DNA of 38,972 nt, taken from Neolecta irregularis DAH-3. Lineage: Eukaryota; Ascomycota; Neolectomycetes; Neolectales; Neolectaceae. Shown in pieces: positions 1 to 11,921 of this stretch. How positions within the stretch are numbered: position 1 is the stretch's first letter; each line of letters opens with the position of its first letter. Position numbers and translations under genes: made by a program. Location of the stretch: NCBI GenBank assembly GCA_001929475.1, contig LXFE01000168.1:1-38972 (forward strand), written 5' to 3'. Under the pieces are notes generated by a model that made no database searches, was not told where the DNA came from, and saw nothing but the letters and a program-made list of their open reading frames with translations.

Positions 1-304
1 CAAGCAGATAGGATAAGGAATCGCGAATTAGATAGGTGATAGTAAATATCGTGGAGGAAGAGGGGAGGGAGCTTGAGTGAGGTGTCCCGATAGTGACGTG
101 TTAGGCGAAAATCCAGAGTTTAGTATTTCTTTACGACAAGCTGCCGGAGGGCGGGGGCGGGTCGGTGGACACACTTGGCCTTCAAAACCAGTAATTTCCC
201 GATCGACAGAAGGATCAGAAATCAAGGATTAAATTAATACAGGTACTTTAAAATCGGCACATGCAAGAGAATTGCAAAAGACTGACTAGTGAACCCCTTT
301 ACTA
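1..304. other. left-edge non-coding stretch
   Basis: I see no supportable gene here. A 65-codon frame on the minus strand (28-225) has no recognisable domain or splice partners. The stretch is presumably the 3' flank of the minus-strand gene that ends at 305. Confidence 0.4.
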
Positions 305-1180
305 TCAAGGCAGAATAGCCATAACAGCAACAAGGCCCATGATCCCGGCCAATACTTCAGCTCTACCATTCTTTGTTGAAGAATTAGATATGCCAGTAGT
401 GGCATTCTTTTTTAAACTGGTTCCGGTTTGTGAAGTGGAAAGCGGTCCCGTGTTTGTGCCAGTTGATTTATTGAACGATGAATCGATGGGCTCTCCAGAG
501 AGAGAGACGGTACTAGATGGCGACATAATCTTTCCATTGGCAAGAGAGCTGTCCGAATTCATAGACGACGAAGGCAAGCTGATGGGGAGGCTCGAGCTAG
601 GAAGGGTAGAACTCGCCTGGCCTGAAGATGCGGTTGTGGTACCGCTAGAAACACTTTCTGTAGTTGCAGCAAACACATTCATAGCAACACCGGTACAACC
701 CGGGGGCACTTTTTCTTTTCCATCTATAGCGTAAAGGAGATATGCAGCGTTCCCCCCATTCAGGCAAGCCAGAAAGCTGTAAGTAGAACCGCCCGACGAT
801 AGGTCCAATCTCGGAAAATTAAATGAGAACACACCAACGATATTCGTTTTCTCAGGTGTACTTGAAATCGAACAACGGCCAGTAACAGGATCTACCGACA
901 CAATACGTTTGTCTGGATCGACGAGGGAGCCAGAGTCGTCCAGAGTAAGCTTAAGCCGGTCGGGCGGGTTCTTGGAGAGAATGAGATCGTTTCCAGAAGA
1001 AGACAATGACGACTGATGAACGTTGATATCGCCCGATTTCATAGCCGCAAAAGCTGGTTATCAGGACGTGAACGATGTTTAAGATGTACTAAACCATTTT
1101 GGGCTCGAGGCACCACTGTTACTACTTTCGGCAGATACGAGAGTCGCAAGGGCGAGAGCAAAGACAAAGGGAGAAACCAT
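305..1180 (-). CDS. GPI-anchored cell-wall protein with PhiA-like N-terminal domain
   Basis: The model has two exons (1180-1090 and 1053-305) and encodes 279 aa. The first exon gives a signal peptide (MVSPFVFALALATLVSA) that is not contiguous with the long downstream frame. A 36-nt GT-AG intron (1089-1054) joins them in frame and produces the segment FTFAAMKSGDINVH. That segment resembles the start of the PhiA / Ig-like fungal wall-protein domain, which typically reads F-x-x-x-A-x-R-S-G-S-x-I-H. Two Cys (in GRCSIS and FLACLNGG) sit in this roughly 130-residue domain. A Ser/Thr-rich stalk follows, then a hydrophobic tail (VLAGIMGLVAVMAILP) after a small-residue region, as expected for a GPI signal. 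Classical PhiA proteins are about 185 aa and lack an anchor, so the stalk plus anchor is a departure. A TATAAA lies about 45 bp upstream of the ATG. The family assignment is from remembered pattern only; the secretion and anchor calls are stronger. Confidence 0.65.
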
Positions 1181-1223
1181 TGAGAACGAGTAGATAATTA
1201 ACAAACGAGGGGTTGCAGGTGGC

Positions 1224-1229
1224 TTTATA
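1224..1229 (-). promoter_or_regulatory. TATA box of the PhiA-like gene
   Basis: TATAAA on the minus strand, about 45 bp upstream of the ATG at 1180. It is a plausible core promoter element for a highly expressed wall protein. Confidence 0.4.
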
Positions 1230-1671
1230 AACACATCACCGTTGTTTTGGCTCGATTGTATTGGTGGATCACCGAATGTTTTCTCTACGGCTTTAGCAAG
1301 AGCACTAAAACCTTATCAAGGGGTTGAGAGTGACGCACAGGTTGCTTTTGTTTCCCTTTGATGCTGTCTAGAAAATGAAAACGGGGGCGGGTTATATTCA
1401 TCTATCTGACAGGGCAGAAAAAGTACGTAGCAATCCACAGACCAGGCTTTCCTCCGCGTCGCCGAGAAAAAATAAGAAATAAAGGGAAGCAGGAGAATTT
1501 TCAAACCCCTGAAAGCTACCTAGCGGCTCCCCAGGCTTCCGAATACTCCCGATGATCGAGGATACTCCAAGGTAAACGACTGGTATAGGATGAGGCTCTC
1601 CCCTCGTTCCGATTTGTTGATGAGCTCAGGGACTGTAAGGGGCGTAGATTGTAAGCTTAACGCCAGAAGTT

Positions 1672-1770
1672 ACAAATAAGACCAGGATATATTTCTAGTC
1701 TAAGTGTTGTTACTCCGTACAGGACATACTTAGCCTAAGTGTTGTAACTCAGGCTAGGTATAACTATATA
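1672..1770. repeat. fragment of a dispersed repeat, second copy near 20060-20130
   Basis: The core AAATAAGACCAGG, followed about 12 nt later by CTAGTCTAAGTGTT, recurs inverted at 20060-20118 as AAATAAGACCAGG ... CTAGCCTAAGTGTT. A second CTTAGCCTAAGTGTTGT follows inside this copy. Two diverged copies 18 kb apart in AT-rich spacers suggest decayed transposon ends. The element class is not determinable by eye. Confidence 0.45.
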
Positions 1771-2800
1771 CTCCGCTTCTTATTCCACCAACGCCTGATT
1801 CCTGTATTGGTAATGTATACCGATTGGGTATATCCTTACATGGATCCAGATGAAAGATGAAAGATGAAAGATAAGTAATGATTGGAATAGTAATATCTGG
1901 GTGGAGTTAACGATGCGAGTCGATATGTTGGTGACCGTAGTGCGTGGGAAGTTGCCAAGCGTACAAGTACAAAGGGCCATGTGCGGCGGCGCCTAGAGAA
2001 CCGCAGACTCTGAAACATTTTCGCTATAGTGAATCGAGTTTTATATAGTTAGAGTAAGTATATTTTTGAACATGTCGTAGGCAGGGTGTAATTGTACAGT
2101 ATTCGAGAGTTCTGATATGATTTGGATAAACCGAAATTCATGATTCTTAGATTCTTTGTTTGGATAAATAGAACATTACCCGCCTAGCCTTACAGGCAAC
2201 TTATAGGAAAACAGGAACAGCGACATGACTAGACACAGACCAAAAAAAGTAAAACTTCAAATATCCTCCAAAATATCGCATGTATCATTGGCTGTCTGTA
2301 GCTGATTGGGCGTCAAACAATATATCTTGTGTCGCCCAATTCCGAATAACTACCTTGACCAGGAGCCCTACCCTACATGCTTCTTTCTTCTTACTATTAC
2401 CTATCTCCGCGACTCTTTTCGTCTCGTCACATTACTGTTATGTCATGCGCAAAAGTTAGGTGAACAAAGTCATTTTTTATACATACTGCAAATATGCCGA
2501 CCGCTGAGTGGTAAGAGTTTCTTCTTGCCAATAGAGATCAGAAGCTGTCTGACTGAAGGGAGTAAAATGTAGGAGGTTCAAAAATATCATCGAAACTTTC
2601 GTGGTTTCATTAATACAAATGTATGCATTTCATATGGATACTGTTGCTCGCGGGTGACTTTTGTACTATACAGTATCATGACTGACACAAGGATGGTGGT
2701 TACCCTTGACTCATTGAATTTGCGTAGCCTTCTGCACATTCCGACTCCACCTCAACAGCTGATCGCACGGTATCCGTAGTTAACTGTATACTTCATTTCA

Positions 2801-4949
<2,149 letters not shown>

Positions 4950-5387
4950 TTGAATGACATCTCTTGTTTGTTTTGAAGATCGATAATCTGACAAAAGGCT
5001 ATATTCCGTTTGGCAGTTTTTATGGTTGAAGATACGGTATGTGTTTCTTCCTCCTTTTCTCTTCATGCCTTCGACAATCCCTAATACCAAACCGGGTATC
5101 TGAAATCTTGGTTTATAGGATTGACTAGTCATACTTGTTCGTATTATTATTGTTATGGTAATCCGATAGATGAGTCTGTTTGTTCTCTTTGTATCATTCA
5201 CTCAAATCAGAGCTACAGATAGAGAGAAACAGAAAGAAACATGGACGAGCTTATCTTGTCCGTGGGAAATGTTTACGAACTATCTCTATTCATGTTATTT
5301 CAAACTCCGCCAAAAGAGCAGTCACGACTATTGAGCGCACTTTTCACGTCTCACCTGCAACAACTCCCCCAATAGATTCATCCAAGC
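4950..5387. other. intergenic, RPS18 promoter region
   Basis: This is the spacer between PAP1 and RPS18 on the same strand, AT-rich and with pyrimidine tracts. It probably holds the PAP1 3' UTR and the RPS18 promoter and leader. I see no further gene. Confidence 0.5.
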
Positions 5388-5969
5388 ATGGTACCCATTC
5401 TTTTTGCGTAAAAGGATCTTATAGGAAGGCTCTTGTAATCCCCGAGAAGAGTTCGTTCCAGCATATCTTGCGATTACTCAACACCAATGTTGACGGAAAG
5501 CAAAAAGTTATGTACGCACTTACTCAAATCAAAGGAGTCGGTCGACGATACTCCAACGTCATCTGCAAAAAAGCAGACGTGGATTTGAACAAGCGGTGCG
5601 GAATAACTCGTGTTGCAGCAACAATCTGATATTCAGAGCAGGAGAACTCACGGTGGAAGAACTAGAACGAATCGTCACCATCATGCAAAATCCTCTGCAG
5701 TACAAAATCCCTAAATGGATGCTCAATCGACAACGGGATATTATTGATGGTAAGAACAGCCAGATTCTCGCCAATGCTATCGATGGGAAATTCCGAGAAG
5801 ATCTTGAGCGACTCAAAAAGATTCGAAATCATCGTGGATTAAGACATTTCTGGGGACTACGGGTTCGTGGTCAGCATACAAAGACGACCGGCCGCCGTGG
5901 ACGGTATGTGTTCATATGGGTTGTGGATCCTTACTTTGCAGGACTGTCGGTGTCTCGAAGAAGAAGTAG
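5388..5969 (+). CDS. RPS18: 40S ribosomal protein S18 (uS13)
   Basis: This is a small-subunit head protein that contacts the large subunit (bridge B1) and P-site tRNA. The four exons are 5388-5390, 5429-5595, 5637-5903 and 5942-5969, giving 154 aa against 154-156 usual. The first coding exon is only the ATG. A 38-nt intron follows, and the protein then reads [20 protein letters not shown]. Diagnostic segments are [57 protein letters not shown] and the end RTVGVSKKK. Other introns are 41 nt (5596-5636) and 38 nt (5904-5941). The acceptor of the first intron is the GAAG just before GCTCTT; a nearer TATAG acceptor would put the protein out of frame. The terminal GG found in many homologues is absent. 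Confidence 0.96.
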
Positions 5970-6487
5970 TAGATCTGGAGAAGTGGGATGTGTGTATACC
6001 GATATGCAGCTATCAAAAGAATTCCTGCTTTCGAATTGTGTCTGTATCTGTGGATATCTATTCTATGATCTGTTTATCGGCACCAACTCGTGGCCAGTTT
6101 GGCCAACCACCCGCCGGCGTTGGGCCACCCGGTGGATTAGTAATCCACCCACCGGAAAAGTGTGGCTATTACCCGACGGGTGCCATCCGGTGCGGCACAG
6201 GTGGCTTAGTTATCCACCCACCAGAGATATATTGTTGACAGTGCGTTCTTATATATCTTCATATCGGTCTACAAAACGGGGTTTATCAACGAAGTTTTAT
6301 TAGAATAGCTGAATATGCGACAAATATTTGAAATATGAATAACAACTCATTATTGGTGGTGCGAGTAATAGTTAGATAGCAACCGTTCGGTAACTAACCC
6401 ACGGGTTGGGTGTTGACCACACTGCTCGTGGCCCAGTTCTTTATTTTTGACTAACCACCCTTACCCATACCCACACTTTTGCCTGTA
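5970..6487. other. spacer with dyad repeats upstream of COQ1
   Basis: No gene seen. The region holds two copies of a CCACC-flanked dyad (6131-6149 and 6200-6218) and a third, unrelated palindrome (AACCC-AC-GGGTT, 6396-6407). All lie within 400 bp of the COQ1 start. Confidence 0.5.
6131..6218. repeat. paired imperfect dyad repeat
   Basis: GGTGGATTAGTAATCCACC (6131-6149) is a perfect odd palindrome centred on G. A diverged copy, GGTGGCTTAGTTATCCACC, lies at 6200-6218, 69 bp downstream in the same orientation. Both are followed by CACC. They could be binding sites of a dimeric regulator or parts of a small inverted-repeat element. Confidence 0.5.
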
Positions 6488-7611
6488 ATGACTGTTCGTC
6501 TTTCTCGCTATACTATGTTCATTCGCTCCTGCTCCTCGGCAGTCATGTCTTCATCACCTGTCATTGTCACTAAAACCGCTTCCAATCCGTTCAATCTTGT
6601 TCATGCAGATCTCAGGCATCTCGAGTCCACAATATCTCTCCTTTTGCAGAGCACCGTCCCTAAACTCTCCCAAATCTCAAATTACTACATTAACAACTCA
6701 GGAAAGAGGATCCGGCCCACGATTTTGCTCCTTCTTTCAAAAGCAACCTCGAAATCCCACTTGGTCAGTCCCTCACAGAGAAAACTCGGAGAGATCACGG
6801 AGATGATTCATGCAGCTAGTCTTCTGCATGACGATGTAATCGACAATTCTTCTACTCGTCGCAACATACCCTCCACACCGACAGCTTTCGGAAACAAGAT
6901 GTCTATTCTCGCAGGAGATTATTTATTAGCCCAAGCTTGCATCTTGCTAGCAAGTCTCAACAATACCGATGTTGTAAAAATAATGAGTACTGTAATCGCA
7001 AACCTCGTCGAAGGGGAAATCTTACAGCTTTCAAGCCGCACTACGGATTTCTCGATATACTTGGAGAAAACATATTTAAAAACAGCAAGTTTGATCAGTC
7101 TTGCTTCCAAAGCTGCCATGATCGTTGATTCACGTAGCGAGGAGGTTATACATGCTGCAGAGGAGTTTGGAAAAAATTTGGGCATTGCATTCCAGGTTTG
7201 TTATCTTTATTTCCGAGGCATGGGGTATAATCTTGAATAGCTGATTGACGATATGCTCGACTTTTCAAATTTTGATCTGGGAAAACCATCCAATGCAGAT
7301 CTCAAACTCGGTCTTGCAACGGCACCGGCGTTGTTCGCATACGAGGAATTTCCCGAACTCGGGCCTCTGATATCACGAGGCTTCGGAGAGCCCGGTGATG
7401 TTGAGCTGGTATCTCATTCGTTCTTTCTTCGCAGCCTCATACAATTCAGGCTACTAATCTCGTCCTTACCTCCCAGGGAATATCTAAAACTAAAGAACTA
7501 GCCAGAAAGTATATTGATAGGGCTAAGATCGCCATCAGTTCTTTCGAAGGTAGTCCTGCAAAGGACGGACTTGATGAAATATGTGAATTGGTTTTGAATA
7601 GAGAAAAATAG
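6488..7611 (+). CDS. COQ1: mitochondrial trans-polyprenyl diphosphate synthase (ubiquinone side chain)
   Basis: The enzyme condenses isopentenyl diphosphate onto an allylic primer to build the coenzyme Q tail. Three exons (6488-7195, 7241-7408, 7450-7611) give 345 aa. Motifs in order are GKRIRP (diphosphate binding), first Asp-rich motif LLHDDVIDNSSTRR, GNKMSILAGDYLLA, and second Asp-rich motif LIDDMLDF, with GKPSNADL after it. The DDMLD motif is completed only by removing the 45-nt intron 7196-7240. The 41-nt intron 7409-7449 restores VELATNLVLTSQGISKT. The C-terminal helix ends in ELVLNREK. The Ser/Arg-rich N-terminus fits mitochondrial import. The ATG at 6488 is the first in frame; 6542 and later Met are possible. 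The protein is shorter than many fungal Coq1 proteins (about 450 aa), so an unrecognised upstream exon is possible. Confidence 0.88.
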
Positions 7612-8166
7612 ATGGATCGTCTGAGTGGCTGCTTTTGTGGGTATTATGACCTGAAGTTGATCTGCGGAAATATCGAGACGAATTTTCCGTAGCTTCGATA
7701 CCGAATCTCTTGAAAGCCAATATAAAGTCTCCAACTTTCTACATATAGGAGAGATGAAATAAGTCGTCCTCCTTCATTATTCAAAAGTCAGTTCAAGCGC
7801 AGTATTGTCAAGTCTTAATGTTTCTTTGATGAAATGCACACCATTGAGTTACTCCAACTGCTCCGTCCATGTAATTCATCCCCTTTTCAGAAAGCCCATG
7901 GGCGTGCAGGGAAATATCTTCGTCCTCGAGACTATCGACTGGTTTTGATGAAGAAAATATTCCTAAGCAACCCGGCTTGGTCTAGATCAAGCGGTAAAGT
8001 TTCATGATTCGGCAAGCTGCAAGTAATTCGCCATCGTTACCCGAACTACCGGCTTAGAATCATGCTAGTATATGCTTAAGAGTGTCCTATGACGAGGAGA
8101 AGCGATGAGGTTGCGAACAACAGCTATAAGCATTCTATCTACTATTTGAGTAAAAGATTCACCTTT
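7612..8166. other. COQ1-FET3 convergent spacer
   Basis: Apart from the FET3-like relic at about 7834-7960, I see nothing recognisable. The two 3' ends converge here. Confidence 0.5.
7834..7960 (-). pseudogene. decayed fragment of a FET3-like multicopper oxidase gene
   Basis: On the minus strand this stretch reads SLEDEDISLHAHGLSEKG, then MNYMDGAVGVTQ and a GT donor. It aligns with [18 protein letters not shown] and [12 protein letters not shown] in the intact FET3 (DNA 9738-9858). Nucleotide similarity is obvious by eye across about 120 bp and includes the start of the following intron. Upstream of SLED the frame is shifted by one base relative to FET3, and no other oxidase exon can be found on either side. 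It is therefore a relic of a second oxidase gene or of a partial duplication, in the same orientation and about 200 bp downstream of the FET3 stop. Confidence 0.75.
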
Positions 8167-10059
8167 TTATGACGTTTGTATATTTTTCTTCCCTGTTATT
8201 CCATAAGTGATAACAGCACTCAACCCCAACACTGCAGAAAGAATACATCCGGCCATGGCCCCGTAGCCCTTTGCAGTAAATCCACTGGGTAGCTCCCCAA
8301 TATCTCTGTTCGCGCCAGTAAGGTCGTCCCAGTTGACTATATTGGCTGCTGCATTTCCGGATGTTGGGATCTTTTGTTGTGCGCAGACAGCGTAATGAGA
8401 ATCCGGTATTGTTTGCGTTGATTGGATCAGATCTGGAGCTTCAATGAAGGTCGCCACCAATCCAGAAACCATATGCCATTCAATCTATCTTTAGCGCCAT
8501 CAATAGTACGGGGGTGCATACGTGGCAATGGAAGAGCCATACCCCAGGATTGTCAGCGACAAATCTAAGAACAACATGTCCGTTTGGAGGCACATAGATT
8601 ACATCACGTCGAAGTGGGTTCTTAGGTTCATCAATGGTTTTAATGGGGTCGAATGCACCATACTCTCTGGAGATTACTTGGAATGTGTGGCCGTGTAAGT
8701 GGACTATCTGTTAGTTTTATCAACGTGAAAGATAGCATACATGGATGTTTACCAGGATCGTAGTTGTTCACAACTAGTTGGACGACATTCATGTGATTTA
8801 GAAGGATTTGATTTGTATTCGGTCCATATATTATGGGATCTGTACTCTGATCTCCACTTGACATAACGGAATATAACGTGGGAACTTTTGGAGGGACGTA
8901 GGTGATATTATTGAAAAAAGCGTAATTTTCTCCATCTTTGAGAACGTCCATCTTCACGTCAAGCTGATGTTGTGTATCGTACTTATATGGCGGAATTGGT
9001 TGGAGTGGGGAGAGGGTTGTGTCATCCCAGCTCGGAAAGGATGAAATATATGAAGCTTTTGGGAGAGGCCAGTCAGTACCGTAGACTATATGCGCGGTTG
9101 CGTCTATACGTTAGTCTATAAAAGAGGTAAAAACAATACTTGGATTTAGACCAGAGGGAACAGTATCAAACATTGTCGTATCCATACTTCCTACCATCGC
9201 ATAATTAGAAGTGGTGTCGTCCTTTGCAGTGACAAGCACACTGTATCGCTGAGCTGCAGTAATATAAAGGGCTGTTGTATTTCTAGGCTCGGTGTGCACA
9301 CCATCGACTTCGATAACACTCATTTCATGGTCTTCTAGCCAGAAATTGAAAGCTGCAAAAGCCGACATATTCACAATTCGGAGACGATAGGTTTTCCCTT
9401 TCAGGAACGAAAATGTTGCGCCTGATTGATCGTTTATCAATGCTGATTTGGGAACCGGTTCTGCCCCAGTTGGGTTTGCGATATTCATAAACACGGGGAT
9501 CAGAGTTTTCATCCTGTCGTGGTACCAATCGGACAGCGTGACAACATATTCCTCGTCGTATGTATAGGGTTCCTCTGTGTCGTGAATGATGAACGGCGAG
9601 CGTAGCCCATCTGGGTACTGACCGTGGACATGTGAATGTATCCAAAAAGTTCCAGCTTGGTTGACAATGGTGTAGTTGTAGAGAATGCTTGATCCTGGAG
9701 GGATCCCACTTGGTGTAAGCATTGGTATTTTGAGATAGATGCACCATTGGGTTACTCCAGCCGCTCCATCCATGGAATTTGTACCGTTGAAAAAAAGCCC
9801 GTGGGCGTGCAGGGAAAGATTCTCATCGCCAAGCGAATTTGTAGCATTGATGACGACTCGGTCTCCCTTAGTAACGTTTACAGTCGGGGGGCTGGATGTC
9901 AAAAGTGGGTGCAATAAAGGAAAGATACGGCCAGTAGCCATTCACGCCAATGACTTTTCTTGTATACCCATCCGGAGAAGCGTCAACCCACGAGACGTTC
10001 CAATCCAAGTTGACAGTCGCTGCAGCTGCCAGAGACACAGAAAATAGCAGCAGGCGCAT
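8167..10059 (-). CDS. FET3: Fet3-type ferroxidase (multicopper oxidase)
   Basis: This plasma-membrane ferroxidase oxidises Fe(II) for uptake by the Ftr1 permease. Six exons (10059-9929, 9891-9745, 9708-9140, 9103-8741, 8703-8522, 8484-8167) encode 569 aa. Introns are 37, 36, 36, 37 and 37 nt. The protein has a signal peptide ([14 protein letters not shown]), then [15 protein letters not shown]. All four copper motifs are present: [22 protein letters not shown] and [23 protein letters not shown] lies where yeast Fet3 has a ferroxidase acidic residue, and [11 protein letters not shown] follows later. A single C-terminal membrane helix ([20 protein letters not shown]) and a short tail match Fet3 topology. 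Several N-x-S/T sites are present. FTR1 lies divergently next door, with shared GATA sites. Removal of the intron at 9744-9709 is needed to give VTQCGIPPG. Confidence 0.94.
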
Positions 10060-10150
10060 TAATCGGGATGGAGAAGTGAAAAAAGATGCTGCGATATAAA
10101 AGGCAGCCTGGATCAGAGCTTGTGTCACGTGGTACCATTCGAACAAACCG

Positions 10151-10159
10151 TTATCAGAT
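10151..10159 (-). promoter_or_regulatory. SreA-type GATA site 1 (ATCTGATAA)
   Basis: TTATCAGAT on the plus strand is ATCTGATAA on the minus strand. This exactly fits the ATCWGATAA consensus of fungal iron-responsive GATA repressors (SreA/Sre1/Urbs1 family), which repress uptake genes when iron is replete. Confidence 0.75.
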
Positions 10160-10209
10160 TTGCCCGGATAGGCAAGTGGGCGCTAACCACTCGCTACTTC
10201 CTGCGCCAG

Positions 10210-10214
10210 CCAAT
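10210..10214 (+). promoter_or_regulatory. CCAAT box
   Basis: CCAAT lies between the two GATA sites. The CCAAT-binding complex cooperates with HapX in iron regulation of many ascomycetes. The flanking bases do not match the extended HapX pattern, so this is only a candidate. Confidence 0.35.
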
Positions 10215-10246
10215 CAGCGCTCTTTTAAGGTTCCACAAGCGAAGTT

Positions 10247-10255
10247 TTATCAGAT
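10247..10255 (-). promoter_or_regulatory. SreA-type GATA site 2 (ATCTGATAA)
   Basis: A second perfect ATCTGATAA (TTATCAGAT on the plus strand), 96 bp from the first and about 80 bp upstream of the FTR1 ATG. Confidence 0.75.
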
Positions 10256-10336
10256 CAAAATCAGCACATCCACCGCTACGGCCGCCGCCACCTGTATAGA
10301 TCAGCCAAACCCCATTTTCCGTCCTGCAATTCAACC

Positions 10337-11442
10337 ATGAATCTCTTCTCCGTCCCCATTTTTTTCATCATCTTTCGTGAATCGCTCGAAGCTGCAATCA
10401 TCGTATCAGTCCTGCTTGCTTTCATACATCAAAGTCTTTCCGACACTCCCCAGCTTCAGCGCAAATACAAACATCAAGTATGATTAATTCTTGAGCAATT
10501 CCTGATGAGAGATATACTTTGGGAGTGCGCTGGGCATGGCAGTATGCCTTGCCATTGGAGGCGCCTTCATAGCCGTATGGTATACAGTCGCAAAAGATCT
10601 CTGGGGATCAACCGAAGAGATCTGGGAAGGTGTGTTTGCGTTGATTGCCTGTATACTCATCACCGTACTGGCCCTATCACGATGTTTTGTTAACAGCAGG
10701 TCATTGGACTTGGAATGCTCAGAATCCACGATATTCAAGCGAAATGGCATTCCAAACTTGAATCCGAACTGGACAAATCTGCAGGGTCCAAATACGGAAT
10801 GTTCATACTTCCCTTCATTACAGTCCTCAGAGAGGGGTTGGAAGCAGTTGTCTTTGTAGGTGGAGTCTCCTTGTCAGAACCAGCGACTTCATTTCCAATT
10901 GCCGTTGTTGTGGGATTGTTATGCGGTGGACTAGTTGGATATTTGATCTACAAGTACATTCTCTACCTCCTATCGCGCCAAGTAATTTTAGGTCAGGAAA
11001 CTTCATGAAAATAGAATATTTTCTTATCGCTTCTACATGTATCTTGTATCTCATCTCCGCCGGTCTATTCTCTCGATCGATTTGGTATTTTGAACAATAC
11101 AAATGGAACAGGCTCGTTGGTGGAGACGCTGCAGAACTTGGGAGTGGACCCGGGACATACGACATTCGACAAAGTGTCTGGCACGTCAATTGTTGTTCTT
11201 CTGAAAGCAACTCTGGATGGGGAATCTTCAATGCTGTGCTCGGCTGGGTCAATTCTGCTACCTTTGGCAGCGTCACAGGGTACTGTCTGTATTGGCTTAT
11301 GGTTGTCATTTTACTCAGTGTGTCGAGATGGAGGGAAGGGAATTTGGGGAGAAGATCTATGCTACATAATAGGCCCGTCACTGATCCATGCTTGCCAGCT
11401 ACTAGTCTGGAAAAAACTATTACGAGCGAAGGATTAATTTGA
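10337..11442 (+). CDS. FTR1: high-affinity iron permease
   Basis: This multi-span permease forms the plasma-membrane complex with Fet3 and imports Fe(III) generated by it. Four exons (10337-10477, 10512-10664, 10700-10953, 10992-11442) give 332 aa. Introns are 34, 35 and 38 nt. Both signature REXLE motifs are present: RESLE in the first helix ([17 protein letters not shown]) and REGLE in [16 protein letters not shown]. The conserved loop [25 protein letters not shown] and the closing [19 protein letters not shown] are also family hallmarks. The second intron (10665-10699) has a GTACTG donor and a GTTAAC branch-like site. Its removal gives [13 protein letters not shown]. Starting at 10337 puts the first helix at residues 4-25. 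Transcription is divergent from FET3. Confidence 0.94.
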
Positions 11443-11921
11443 ATGGACCTTCGTCATTATGCTTGAGATTGCAGCAGATTGCAAATTAATTGCTTAGAGA
11501 AAGGTGGAAAATGAAAATCAACCTTGGCAAATCCACTACGCATCATAAATTAGTGCCATTTGATCACAGATATTGTTTCTTCCACTCAACATACTATGAA
11601 AATAATTGATACCATTGTCGTGTTACTACGTGATCTGTTTGTTGTATGATGGCATGGAGATACAAGCTAGGAATAGGAGCGGAGGTCATGAGAAACTCCA
11701 ATGTTTTTGTCATAGTTTATTGGAATATGCCTTGTGCTCGAGTTGTTCTACAGTCGGCGAAGGCATGTTTTTGCTCTTTCTTCGAGGTGATGCAATCAAG
11801 AGTATCATACAACATAGCCTGGCAAACATAGAAAATCACATTGTTTCAGGGAAGGCAAGGTTTGGTACTCCCCCGTATCGACATTAGTTGTACTTATGAA
11901 CAGTGAGTCCGTCACATTTAG
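11443..11921. other. FTR1-OMS1 convergent spacer
   Basis: This 480-bp stretch lies between two converging genes. Frames of 60-90 codons inside it lack domains. I see no repeat or RNA gene. Confidence 0.5.

Larger units (their letters stand above)
1181..2800. other. AT-rich intergenic region between divergent genes
   Basis: This 1.6-kb spacer holds the PhiA-like promoter on its left and the PAP1 promoter on its right. The short frames inside it have no domains and no splice partners. It contains a dispersed-repeat fragment (about 1672-1770) and a short run of GATGAAA units near 1847-1873. I see no RNA gene. Confidence 0.5.
10060..10336. promoter_or_regulatory. shared FET3/FTR1 divergent promoter
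   Basis: These 277 bp separate the two ATGs. They contain two perfect ATCTGATAA sites (minus strand), a CCAAT box and a TATAAAA near 10094. The layout is that expected of an iron-repressed bidirectional promoter. Co-regulation is an inference. Confidence 0.7.

Noticed and set aside
2306-2572. 88-codon plus frame in the left spacer
   Set aside because: No conventional ATG at its start, hydrophobic/Cys-rich random composition, and no splice partner.
11606-11887. 93-codon plus frame between FTR1 and OMS1
   Set aside because: Low-plausibility composition and no domain. It lies between two converging 3' ends.
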